This document shows positions 6,539-14,470 of a stretch of 49,520 nt of DNA, in pieces; the first letter of the stretch is position 1; each line of letters starts with the position of its first letter. Under the pieces are notes generated by a model that was not told the DNA's origin, ran no database searches, and was given only the letters and a program-made list of their open reading frames with translations. Origin of the DNA: a virus; IMG/VR virus record IMGVR_UViG_3300046491_000214, positions 1 to 49,520 of that record; one strand, written 5' to 3'. The position numbers and the translations under genes are program-made.

Positions 6539-7551
6539 AGGAACACCAGATAAGGGTCAAGAAGGCGATCGAAGTTCGCCTCTTTGGCCGTGGAAACCGG
6601 AGAGAACTGCTGCTGAATCCGGGCGAGCACGTACTGCTTGACCGGCTTCGGCACGCTCGCCTCAGTCGGCCCGTAGCCGGCCGTGTACTGCACCTCCACC
6701 GCGTTCGCCCGATCGAGCACTATCGGCCATGCACGCCCCGGCGCCGGCGTCAGCACCGCGGGCTCAGCATCGACGTCGACGAAGTAATCTCGCGGGTCGA
6801 TCGTCTGCTGTGCGCCGGTCTCGTCGTAGTACGACACGTGCGTGATGCTCATCAGCGGCGGCTTCGGCAGGATCATTTCGCCAGCAAAGGCCCGGAAGCC
6901 GGCGCGCCACGTTTGCATCACGAAGGCCCGGCCGGTGGTGTGCTCCGCGGCTTCGGTGTAAGCCTCGGCTGCAGTTACGATCTCTTCATCCAGCTCATCA
7001 CCGTCAGCCCTGGCAGCACGTCGCGCCGCGTCAACTGACACAGCAGACTGCACGAGGCCAACGCGCTTGAGCGAATCGGGATAGACGGCCGGACCATGAC
7101 GGCATGCGGTACCAAGCGGCGCGCGCACGTATTCGATAGGGGGCTCCACTGCAAACGTGATCGCAAGATCACTCGACACCGAGGAATAGACTGTGTACGC
7201 CGCGGAAAGCGAAGCCGAAACAGACGACATAACCAGCGCCTGCACTGAATACGACGCAGCCAGATCGGCAAATACCTGAGCGCGCACCGAGTAAGCGGCG
7301 CCCAGGTCCGCGTCAACCCGCCCCTTGACGGTGAATGCGGCGGCGAGATCCGCCGACACTTGCGCACGCACTGCGTACTGGCTTGCCAGGTCGGACGATA
7401 CCGCTGCCCGGACCGCGTACGCGGCCGCAAGGTCGGACGAAACTGCACCGCCAACCGAGTAGGCGACGGCCAGATCCGCCGAAACGCTCGATGTGGAACT
7501 TGTTCCACCCTCCCCGACAGCACTTGTGCCTACCGCGTTAAATGCTGGCAT
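6535..7551 (-). CDS. Head-tail connector (gp6-like) with N-terminal 14-residue repeats
   Basis: 338 residues. The C-terminal ~190 residues are a gp6/phiE125 gp8-type connector: SVDAARRAARADGDELDEEI, YTEAAEHTTGRAFVMQTWR, the proline-rich strand PKPPLMSITHVSYYDETG, and AVEVQYTAGYGPT. Residues ~18-135 are about eight copies of a 14-residue unit, consensus V-S-S-D-L-A-A-A-Y-A-V-R-A-x. Ordinary gp6-type proteins are ~100-190 residues, so the repeats are an added N-terminal domain. The alternating polar/hydrophobic pattern suggests a beta-rich repeat that may project from the connector; that is inference. The gene lies 10 bp after the large esterase gene. Confidence 0.85.
   Translation of the reverse strand: MPAFNAVGTSAVGEGGTSSTSSVSADLAVAYSVGGAVSSDLAAAYAVRAAVSSDLASQYAVRAQVSADLAAAFTVKGRVDADLGAAYSVRAQVFADLAASYSVQALVMSSVSASLSAAYTVYSSVSSDLAITFAVEPPIEYVRAPLGTACRHGPAVYPDSLKRVGLVQSAVSVDAARRAARADGDELDEEIVTAAEAYTEAAEHTTGRAFVMQTWRAGFRAFAGEMILPKPPLMSITHVSYYDETGAQQTIDPRDYFVDVDAEPAVLTPAPGRAWPIVLDRANAVEVQYTAGYGPTEASVPKPVKQYVLARIQQQFSPVSTAKEANFDRLLDPYLVFL
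7146..7500 (-). repeat. 42-bp tandem repeats coding 14-residue units
   Basis: About eight diverged in-frame units coding (S/A)DLA(A/S)(A/S)Y(A/S/T)V(R)A with a hydrophobic linker. One unit (around residues 105-125) is longer, showing an indel within the array. Confidence 0.8.
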
Positions 7552-7561
7552 GACTTACCCC

Positions 7562-10240
7562 TTATGCGAAGCCCGTGCCGACCGGACCGACAAACTGGCC
7601 GTTGGACTGCCCCAGGATCTGCAGGTATTTCGTGCCGGCGGCCACGTTTGCCTGTTTAGCGATGTCCGTCCACGTCGTTCCGCCGTCGCTCGACACGGCA
7701 TACGTGACGTTGGTCCCCGAACGAGTCATGCGAACCAGATCGTTCTCCGCCGGAATGCGGTTGGTCACATACGTGGTCGAGTTCGCGTCAGGGAAGTACA
7801 GCTTGTAGCCGGTCGTCTCGGCCATGAACAGCGCCGTCAAGCTGCCGTAATTCGTCGTGGGCGCCGTGGTCTTCAGGCCGATGAACTGGCGAGCGCTGAC
7901 CGTTACGAGCTTGACCGTAAATGTACCGTCGCCGGCCAACGACTTGACTGCCGTACCGCCCTGTTGAGTCGCGGCGTAGTTCACGCTGCTGCCCATTTTG
8001 TACGTGTACGGCGCCACGCCCGCGCCACCGACCGACGTATCCGTCATCAGGTAGAAATCGGCGAACTGGAGGTCGGTAGCACTGGGCGCCGCCGCGACGT
8101 TGTTCGTGACCGTTACCGCGCCGAAGCTGGCCGTGACGTTGCCCGACGCGTCCTTGATGCGCGGATCTGCCCCCGGCGCCGTGTAGGTCGCCTGAATCGC
8201 GGTGCCGCTGGAGAAAGGCGTTGCAACCGTGACGGAGACGATCGGACCGCTGACGGACACGCTCGATACGGTTTTCGCGACGCCGCCCTCGGTGATCACG
8301 AACGCCGAAGTTGGCGGGTTGCTGGCGGCCAGGCTTTCCGACATCGTGATCTGCACGACGGTCGGCGATGCGTTGGCAACCTGCGCGCTGCTGAATGTCG
8401 GCGCGGTCGTGTCGGATGCCGGGGCGTTGTTCGTCACGCCCACGCCCGAGAACGACACCAGCAGATTGCCCGCGAGGTCGCGGATACCAGCGCTGCCCGG
8501 CTGCGTGTAGCTGACCGTGCGCGCGGCTTCGCCCGCAACGAACGCTTCGCCCAGCGACAGGGTGACGGTGTTCGGGCCAACAGCTACGCTCGTGACCGTA
8601 TGCCCGCTGACGGCGAAAGTCGATGCTGCCGGCACGTTGGTCGTGTCGAGCGATTCGGATGCCGTCATCGTCAGCGTGGCCGGCGTCCCGCTGGCGACGG
8701 TTGCATTGCTCAGGGTCGGCGGCGTGCTGTCGACAACCGGCGCGTTGTTCGTGATGTTGATCGGCGATTGCGTCGCCATCAGGTTGCCCGCCAGATCGCG
8801 CAGGCCGTTACCGCCGCCCGGCGCGGTGTACGCGACGGTGCGCGTCGCCTCGCCGTTGACGAACGGGCTCGATACGGTCAGGTGCACGTAGTTGCCGTTA
8901 CCGCTCGCCGATGTCACCGTGTGGCCGCTGACGGTCCAGGCGCTTGCCTGCGGCGGATATGCCGGGTCGTACGGCTCGGACAGCGCGACGGAGACAATGC
9001 TCGTTGCGCTGGCATATACAGTCGCACTGCGCGTCACGGGCGCCGTCGTGTCGACGCCGGCAGACGCGATTGCCGCGGGGATGACGGAAGCCATGTTGCA
9101 ACCCAGGATGCGCGCGCCAGCAGCGGTATAGTGCAGGTTGTCGCCCATCTTGTAACCGGTCAGGCCCGGCGTATAGGCGCATCCGGGGAATTCTGCAGCG
9201 ACGGCGCGGTGCGCGTTGTCGACGGCCGCGTAGCCCGGATGGCCAGCGGTATCGGCGACGTTCTCGCCCATCAGGCCACCGATGACGAACCACGCTTTCG
9301 ATGCGGTCGGCACGCGGGTGCGAATGGCCTGGATCAGGGTCTTGAGCGCACCTTGGTAGTTCAGTTGAAGGTTGAGCCCGTACCAGTCCGCATCGCCTTC
9401 GCCTTGAAGCCACGCGATGCCGACGACGCGACTTTTCGGATACAGAAGCTGCGCCTCGGCGACGGCAAGCGCTCCCTGATTGATGGAGGCGTCGAGCAGT
9501 GTTGAACCGGCTGCACCGAGCGTAACGCCGCTGCCCGCACTACCGTCACCGGGAAACCACTCGCGGGTATCGGCGAAAAGCTTGGTCGCGCTACGCGCGA
9601 AAGGCACGAGAAACACCTTGCGATTCGACGGAATCATGCCTGCGTACGTGCGCGCCAGCCACGAGCCCGGCCCCAAGCCGACGCCGCCGCCCTGTGCGGG
9701 CAGATTTGCGTAACTAGCCGGGTTCAGGTTGTGGCGCAGCGGGTCGACGGCCTGCGTAATCTTGCGGTACGTAGTAGCCTCGTTGGAGAATCCGCCATAC
9801 GTGAAGACGCGCGGATCGACGACGTCGAGTGTGGCCGTGCTCACATCCTGCCCAACCATGTTCGACTGCCCAAGGAGGAGGATGATGTCGAAACCCGGAT
9901 CGTACGGGTTAATCAGGCCTGCATTCAGGTCCGCCGCTGTTTCTGCGTTGGTGACAGTCAGCGTCGAGCCGTTGAACGTGACGGCTGCGCCGCCATTAGA
10001 GCTGTTCAGCCGAACCGTTTGTGTAAGGGTTGCCCCGCCGTTGGAAAGGGTATAGCGAGCGCTTTCCCAGTTTCCAGCCGCATCCTTTACGACGAACGGC
10101 ACGTTCGTCTCAGTCGCGCTGAACTCGCCCGAGGCGATGGCTTGCGCGGGCGTGCGCATGCCAAGGGTTGCGGCGCCAACGGTGATAACAGCGGCGCTCG
10201 TGCCAGTGGCATTAAACTCTACGCGGTCTGCTAGTTTCAT
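7562..10240 (-). CDS. Large virion protein: SGNH/SASA esterase with Ig-like repeats
   Basis: 892 residues. Residues 1-110 resemble the beta N-terminal module common in phage surface proteins (ADRVEFN... LNSSNGGAAVTFNG). Residues ~115-395 are an SGNH hydrolase of the sialate-O-acetylesterase-like (SASA) group: nucleophile Ser126 in LLGQSNMVG, block III WLQGEGD (277-283), and Asp367/His370 in GDNLHYTAAG. Residues ~397-720 are three SwmB-type Ig-like repeats (TAPTF/PPTLSNATV...DLAGN). A ~170-residue beta C-terminal domain follows (TSVGGAGVAPYTYKMG). The enzyme would remove acyl groups from glycans. It sits in the head gene cluster between a small structural gene and the connector, an unusual place for a receptor enzyme. 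Its start overlaps the upstream stop. Confidence 0.85.
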   Translation of the reverse strand: MKLADRVEFNATGTSAAVITVGAATLGMRTPAQAIASGEFSATETNVPFVVKDAAGNWESARYTLSNGGATLTQTVRLNSSNGGAAVTFNGSTLTVTNAETAADLNAGLINPYDPGFDIILLLGQSNMVGQDVSTATLDVVDPRVFTYGGFSNEATTYRKITQAVDPLRHNLNPASYANLPAQGGGVGLGPGSWLARTYAGMIPSNRKVFLVPFARSATKLFADTREWFPGDGSAGSGVTLGAAGSTLLDASINQGALAVAEAQLLYPKSRVVGIAWLQGEGDADWYGLNLQLNYQGALKTLIQAIRTRVPTASKAWFVIGGLMGENVADTAGHPGYAAVDNAHRAVAAEFPGCAYTPGLTGYKMGDNLHYTAAGARILGCNMASVIPAAIASAGVDTTAPVTRSATVYASATSIVSVALSEPYDPAYPPQASAWTVSGHTVTSASGNGNYVHLTVSSPFVNGEATRTVAYTAPGGGNGLRDLAGNLMATQSPINITNNAPVVDSTPPTLSNATVASGTPATLTMTASESLDTTNVPAASTFAVSGHTVTSVAVGPNTVTLSLGEAFVAGEAARTVSYTQPGSAGIRDLAGNLLVSFSGVGVTNNAPASDTTAPTFSSAQVANASPTVVQITMSESLAASNPPTSAFVITEGGVAKTVSSVSVSGPIVSVTVATPFSSGTAIQATYTAPGADPRIKDASGNVTASFGAVTVTNNVAAAPSATDLQFADFYLMTDTSVGGAGVAPYTYKMGSSVNYAATQQGGTAVKSLAGDGTFTVKLVTVSARQFIGLKTTAPTTNYGSLTALFMAETTGYKLYFPDANSTTYVTNRIPAENDLVRMTRSGTNVTYAVSSDGGTTWTDIAKQANVAAGTKYLQILGQSNGQFVGPVGTGFA

Positions 10241-10731
10241 GGTGCGGTATCACCCGTGACGCGGAAGTTCGCGGTGTCGTTGGTAGCGCCCGTACCGGCC
10301 TGGATCGTGCGGCGCAGCCAAACAGCGCGGCTTTGGCCTGCCGGGATGTCGCCAAGGGCCACGCCAGCGCCTTGGGTAGCAGCAGCGGCGAAGGTGACGT
10401 CACTCGGCGCGGTGTTTTCGTCTGCGACTGCCGGCTCCGTACCGTTCAGGGCAGACGTGCCAACGCCAACGTCGAAGGTCGTCGAGGCGCTTGGCGTATT
10501 TGCCTGGATCCAGAAGACAGGGCCGACGAGCGTCAGGCTGCCGTGCGCGTTGTGTACGTAGACGCAGCGATACTCGGTATCGCCAGCCACTGCCTCGGCC
10601 GAGGCGACGTCGTCGAAGATGTTCGCGCCCGCGGCGGTCGTCGATTTCGCGCCACCGAGGGACGCTGCAGGCGACGTGTTACCGGCACCGCCGGACAGCC
10701 GGTATTGAATGTCGGTCGAGGCAATGGCCAT
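10237..10731 (-). CDS. Putative phage structural protein
   Basis: 164 residues, starting MAIASTDIQYRLSGGAG. The sequence is beta-rich with Thr/Ala/Gly (YRCVYVHNAHGSLTLVGPVFW) and has no signal peptide or catalytic motif. I recall similar short unannotated proteins in phage head or tail-fibre regions, but no defined family. The stop overlaps the start of the esterase protein (ATGA), so the two are translationally coupled and may act together on the virion surface. Confidence 0.7.
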   Translation of the reverse strand: MAIASTDIQYRLSGGAGNTSPAASLGGAKSTTAAGANIFDDVASAEAVAGDTEYRCVYVHNAHGSLTLVGPVFWIQANTPSASTTFDVGVGTSALNGTEPAVADENTAPSDVTFAAAATQGAGVALGDIPAGQSRAVWLRRTIQAGTGATNDTANFRVTGDTAP

Positions 10732-10740
10732 TCTGTTCTT

Positions 10741-10926
10741 TCATTGTTCAGCGAGCCGACTGGCGATGAACGTCAGCAGCTCGTCGTCGGACTTGCCGAC
10801 TATGTCTTCAGGGAAGATCGCCAGTGATCCGCCTCGCGTCTTGCGGCGGATGACGACAAGGAACACGCGAGGATCCGCAGCCTGGGCCCGCACGTCGGAG
10901 AGCAAGGCTGCGGACTCGGGGCTCAT
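10741..10926 (-). CDS. Hypothetical small protein of the head cluster
   Basis: 61 residues (MSPESAALLSDVRAQAADP), mixed helix and strand, no recognised domain. The ATG lies 3 bp after the stop of the 53-residue ORF upstream, and 9 bp separate its stop from the next gene, so it fits the operon tightly. Confidence 0.65.
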   Translation of the reverse strand: MSPESAALLSDVRAQAADPRVFLVVIRRKTRGGSLAIFPEDIVGKSDDELLTFIASRLAEQ

Positions 10927-10929
10927 GGA

Positions 10930-11091
10930 TTACTTCGCCAGCGACTCGGCGTAAGTGACTGCCGCAGGATCTGCGTCCAGCGCGCCCGGCTGGGCCTTGA
11001 CCTCAGCAGCGTCGACCTCAACGACATCGTTCGGCTTTCCGTACGAGCTCTCGACGAGAACCCGCGCCTTGACTTTTTTGGTGTCTGCCAT
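10930..11091 (-). CDS. Small head-cluster protein (53 residues)
   Basis: A short ORF from ATG 11091: MADTKKVKARVLVESSYGKP, then DVVEVDAAEVKAQPGALDAD. The pattern, a short beta strand followed by 'asset-type' VKA-Q-P-G..D..A.AV.YA, is like small proteins often found just after the major capsid gene. It lies 48 bp after the capsid stop with GGAGAAAAAC upstream. The function is unknown; a capsid-associated or head-completion role is inferred from position. Confidence 0.7.
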   Translation of the reverse strand: MADTKKVKARVLVESSYGKPNDVVEVDAAEVKAQPGALDADPAAVTYAESLAK

Positions 11092-11139
11092 GTTTTTCTC
11101 CGGTGATGGCAGCCGGCGCTTGCCGACTGCCGATTACGA

Positions 11140-12336
11140 TCAGGTCGCGCTGTTCTGGTACAGGCGCACGGCCGCGGTGTCGAGCAGATTGCCGCCCGAG
11201 CGCGTCCAGCCGCAGAAGCCGACTTGCCCCTTGAGGGCGAAGGCCGAGTCGTCGAAGCGGCGCATGGTGGTCGAGTTCGAGACGTCGCGGATGAAGTACT
11301 GCGACAGGTCGCCGAATGCGATCGACTTGGCGTTCGCCGCCATCACGGGAACGTCGTCGTTGATGGCGATCGGCTTGCCGAGCAGCAGGTCAGGCGCACC
11401 TTCGGTGACGGCCGGGATCCAGATCGGGCGCCCGACGGTGTCCACCAGCTTCGACAGGGAGGCTACGCTCAGGTCATTCATCATCCAGCGCGCGCTGCCA
11501 CGGTAGGCGCGGTTGACCGAGTGCTTCACGTCGACCAGGTCACCGTAGGTCACGGCAGCGGTCTGGCCGGTGGCGCCGACTTTTCCGACGGTCGAAGCAG
11601 GGATGAGCCCCAGCGGCTGGCCGCTGCCGGTGCCGACGGTCTGATGCATGTTCTGAATGCGTGCGATGCGGGTTGCGAGACGGTTCACGACGAACGCGAC
11701 GACGTCGATCGCGCTGTCCTGGATCAGCTCCAGCGGCAGTGCGATCTGCTTCGACGAATACTTGAACACCGGGAGGCCCAGCGTGCTGAAGGTCACGTCG
11801 CCGCTGCCTGCACTGCCGTTTTCTGCGACGATTTCGCCGATCTCGCTCGTGCCATCGCTAGTCGGGAAGTTCATCGAGTGACCGGTTTCGGTGGTCAGCA
11901 CGGTAGCGACGTCGCGCATGCCGCCGAATGCCTTGAGGCGGTCGATGACCATGGCGGCGACTTCTGCCGGGACGGTGTAGCCGCCTTCGGCCGGGGTGGT
12001 GGTCGACATGGCGTTGCGGATCGCTGCAGCCTGCTCTGCGGTAACGTTCGAACCGTGTCGCATGTACAGGGCAACGGCAACGAGAGCGCTGATCTCGACG
12101 TCACCACCGGCGGGCTGCGCCTTCCTGGTTGCGTCGTTGAAGAACTTCTCGGCTTCCAGCTCGCGCATGGTTTCGAGGTTCTTGATCTGGGCCTTGGCGC
12201 CGTTGATTTCGGTCGCGAGGTTGTCGAACTTCGCTTGGTCTTCAGTCGACCAGATCTGGTCGCCCTTGTCAGCGATCAGCTGATTGGCCTGGGCTGCGAG
12301 GTTGGAAATCTTCTCGCGCAGTTGCTGGATGGTCAT
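11140..12336 (-). CDS. Major capsid protein, HK97 fold
   Basis: 398 residues. The N-terminal ~70 residues are a charged coiled-coil delta/scaffold domain (QLREKISNLAAQANQLI...IKNLETMRELEAEKFF). The capsid domain begins around residue 110 (STTTPAEGGYTVPAEVAAMV) and shows HK97 gp5 patterns: MNFPTSDGTSEIGEIVAENG, FKYSSKQIALPLELIQDS, WMMNDLSVASLSKLVD, LLGKPIAINDDVP, and AFALKGQVGFCGW. The neighbouring ClpP-like protease would remove the delta domain during prohead maturation. GAAGGA precedes the start. Confidence 0.95.
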   Translation of the reverse strand: MTIQQLREKISNLAAQANQLIADKGDQIWSTEDQAKFDNLATEINGAKAQIKNLETMRELEAEKFFNDATRKAQPAGGDVEISALVAVALYMRHGSNVTAEQAAAIRNAMSTTTPAEGGYTVPAEVAAMVIDRLKAFGGMRDVATVLTTETGHSMNFPTSDGTSEIGEIVAENGSAGSGDVTFSTLGLPVFKYSSKQIALPLELIQDSAIDVVAFVVNRLATRIARIQNMHQTVGTGSGQPLGLIPASTVGKVGATGQTAAVTYGDLVDVKHSVNRAYRGSARWMMNDLSVASLSKLVDTVGRPIWIPAVTEGAPDLLLGKPIAINDDVPVMAANAKSIAFGDLSQYFIRDVSNSTTMRRFDDSAFALKGQVGFCGWTRSGGNLLDTAAVRLYQNSAT

Positions 12337-12347
12337 GTGGTTCCTTC

Positions 12348-12376
12348 AAAAAGAAAAGGGAGCCGCTTGGGCTCCC
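12348..12376 (-). terminator. Terminator-like hairpin between protease and capsid genes
   Basis: Minus strand GGGAGCC-CAAGC-GGCTCCC (12376-12358) is followed by TTTTCTTTTTG, directly before the capsid ribosome site. It could attenuate transcription or, after processing, stabilise the abundant capsid mRNA. Confidence 0.6.
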
Positions 12377-12418
12377 TGATGGCGAGGTAAGACGACCTCG
12401 GGCGGCGCGCGAGAAGCG

Positions 12419-13198
12419 CTATGCTGCTAAGACGAGTGCCAGACGGTTTGCGTTGGCTTGCGCCATGCGCGGGCCGGTCGGCTCGGGCTTGGTGCCAGGT
12501 TGGGCGTCGTGATTAGCAGGCTCCGGCGCAGCGGGTGCCTGGCGCGCAGCAGGCGCAGCGATGTTCGCCGGCGCTTTCGAATAGGCCGCGAGGTTCCACA
12601 CGTTGCTTGCCTTGGTTTTATCAGCCGGCGCTTGCGTGATGCGATCGATGAAGCCGTTTTCGAGAGCCTCCGTAGCCGAGAACCAGGTTTCCGCGTCCAT
12701 CCATGCGATGATCTCCGCCTCGTCCTTACCAGTTTTGGCGACGTAGTCGGCGACAATCGCGCCTTCGATCTTCTCCAGGACGTTGGCTTGCTCGCGCAGG
12801 TCGCTCTTGTCGCCCCACGCGATGCAGCTGGCGTTGTGGATCATGAAGAAGGCGCCCTCGGACATCTCGACTTCGTTGCATGCCAGTGCAATGCTGGTAG
12901 CGGCGCTCGCGCACAGGCTGTCGATGTGGGCAATGGTCTTGCCTTGGAAGCGCGCAAGGGCGGCCATGATGGCGCGGCCTTCGAATACGTCGCCACCAGG
13001 GCTGTTGATGTACACGTGGAGCACTGCGGCATCGCCGGCCTGCGCCACCGCATCGATCACATTCACGGCGCTCACGCCCCAGTAAGGATCGATCACGTCG
13101 TAGATGTAGAGCGACGCCTCGGCCGCGTTGCGCACGACGTTGACCGGACGCTTTTCGCCGCCGGCGTTGTCACGGTACAGCTGGAGGATCTTTTTCAT
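12419..13198 (-). CDS. Prohead protease, ClpP-like
   Basis: 259 residues. The ClpP/crotonase-fold serine protease domain spans ~25-195: HVYINSPGGDVFEGRAIM (oxyanion region), nucleophile Ser98 in SLCASAATS, His121 in FFMIHNAS, and the helix DYVAKTGKDEAEIIAWMD with the third catalytic position nearby. The C-terminal ~60 residues are Pro/Ala rich and low complexity. It matures the capsid by removing the N-terminal delta domain. The start overlaps the portal gene 3' end by 29 bp. Confidence 0.93.
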   Translation of the reverse strand: MKKILQLYRDNAGGEKRPVNVVRNAAEASLYIYDVIDPYWGVSAVNVIDAVAQAGDAAVLHVYINSPGGDVFEGRAIMAALARFQGKTIAHIDSLCASAATSIALACNEVEMSEGAFFMIHNASCIAWGDKSDLREQANVLEKIEGAIVADYVAKTGKDEAEIIAWMDAETWFSATEALENGFIDRITQAPADKTKASNVWNLAAYSKAPANIAAPAARQAPAAPEPANHDAQPGTKPEPTGPRMAQANANRLALVLAA

Positions 13199-14462
13199 TG
13201 GCTGATTTGCTTCCGGGTTGGGATTGGTCGCGCGGCGCGCGATATATTTCGTCGCCGCCAGGAACCGGCGGCAGGCGGCGCGCTCGACGTACTTCGTTCA
13301 GCGTCTTCCAGCCATCGCCGGCGCCGGGTCCGCCTAATGCAGCACGATCAGCCTTCGACTGCGCGTCAATGTCGCCCTCGTAAAGCGCCTCGCGCTGGAA
13401 CTCCAGAAAGCGGCCGTTGTTGCGCGGATAAAGCTTGCGATTCAGCTCTTGCTCGATCTTGCGAAGCCAGGGGTTGAGCGTGTACTGGACGAAAGCGCGG
13501 CCGATCGATTCCAGACCAGTGCCCCAACTGGTGGAGCCGGTCGATTCGTTGATCATGAAGCCGGGCACGCCGAATGCGCGGGCAATGTCCATAACCTGGA
13601 ACTTGCGGGCCTCGAGCAATTGCGCGTCTTCAGCCGATAGGCTCAGCTCTTTGGCTGAGACACCCTCAGTCAGCACCAACGGCAGACGGTGAGCATTGGC
13701 CAGTCCGGCATAGCGACTCGCGAACGCGGCCTGCATGGCCCTCACCTGCCCCTCGTCCATCTTCTTGTCGGAGGTAAGAATGATCGACGGGTGCGCGCCG
13801 CCCTCGAAGAACTTACCACTGTACTCATCCATCGCCAGCGCGTTGCCGATCGCGGCGCGAGCACCGAACTGGATGACTGACATCGACCGCATAGTCGAAT
13901 CGTCGAAGCCCAAGCCCGGGAAGTGCAGAATGTCGGAGGGCTCAACCCAGGTGCAAATACCGTGAGCAGGAGAGTTCACGTAGTAGCGAACACCCTCACC
14001 AGGTGTGCGAATCGGTGATACGCACCCCCACGGCAGTGGCAGGATCTCGCGCAGCGAGCCATTCACGCGCCAGCGCAGCAGGCCGAACGCATCGCCGCGC
14101 AGCAGCTGCGCCATGCTGACACCCTCCCACATCGACGCTGCGGTGTACTGCGGACTGGGCTGCTCGTTCAACAGATACCAAGTTTCGCTGCGCGGCAGCA
14201 TGGCCGGAATGGCGCCGCCATCGAGCGAGAATTCGTTGACCGGCATGCTGACCATCGCGCCGGCGATTTTTGCGACACACGCCGCAGCTGCCGACACGCG
14301 CATGGCCGACGTCGCCGAGACGGTAGTCCCGGAGGGAGAAACACCGAACGCCTCCATCACCTCTGTTGAGTATTGCGTCTGATTGGAGACTTGCGCCCCC
14401 TCGCGACGCGCGGGCTCCTGCCGCCAGTGCTGGGTGGCGGCCAGCGCATCGAATAGTTCCAT
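13170..14462 (-). CDS. Portal protein, HK97 gp3 family
   Basis: 430 residues. Portal-family segments are visible: VSATSAMRVSAAAACVAKIAGAM near residue 55, WYLLNEQPSPQYTAASMWE, LLRGDAFGLLRW, DILHFPGLGFDD, NLKQ-equivalent KKMDEGQVRAMQAAFASRY, and FGVPGFMINESTGSTSWGTGLES. Twelve copies form the DNA entry vertex and bind terminase. The ATG has an excellent site (AAGGAG) that overlaps the terL stop. Confidence 0.95.
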   Translation of the reverse strand: MELFDALAATQHWRQEPARREGAQVSNQTQYSTEVMEAFGVSPSGTTVSATSAMRVSAAAACVAKIAGAMVSMPVNEFSLDGGAIPAMLPRSETWYLLNEQPSPQYTAASMWEGVSMAQLLRGDAFGLLRWRVNGSLREILPLPWGCVSPIRTPGEGVRYYVNSPAHGICTWVEPSDILHFPGLGFDDSTMRSMSVIQFGARAAIGNALAMDEYSGKFFEGGAHPSIILTSDKKMDEGQVRAMQAAFASRYAGLANAHRLPLVLTEGVSAKELSLSAEDAQLLEARKFQVMDIARAFGVPGFMINESTGSTSWGTGLESIGRAFVQYTLNPWLRKIEQELNRKLYPRNNGRFLEFQREALYEGDIDAQSKADRAALGGPGAGDGWKTLNEVRRARRLPPVPGGDEIYRAPRDQSQPGSKSANEKDPPAVP

Positions 14463-14470
14463 GTGACTCC

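Noticed and set aside
7493-9505. 670-codon plus-strand ORF opposite the esterase gene
   Set aside because: Arg/His-rich composition typical of an antisense frame; the minus frame has an intact SGNH triad and Ig-like repeats.
11224-12390. 388-codon plus-strand ORF opposite the capsid gene
   Set aside because: Antisense shadow; the minus frame is an unmistakable HK97 capsid protein.
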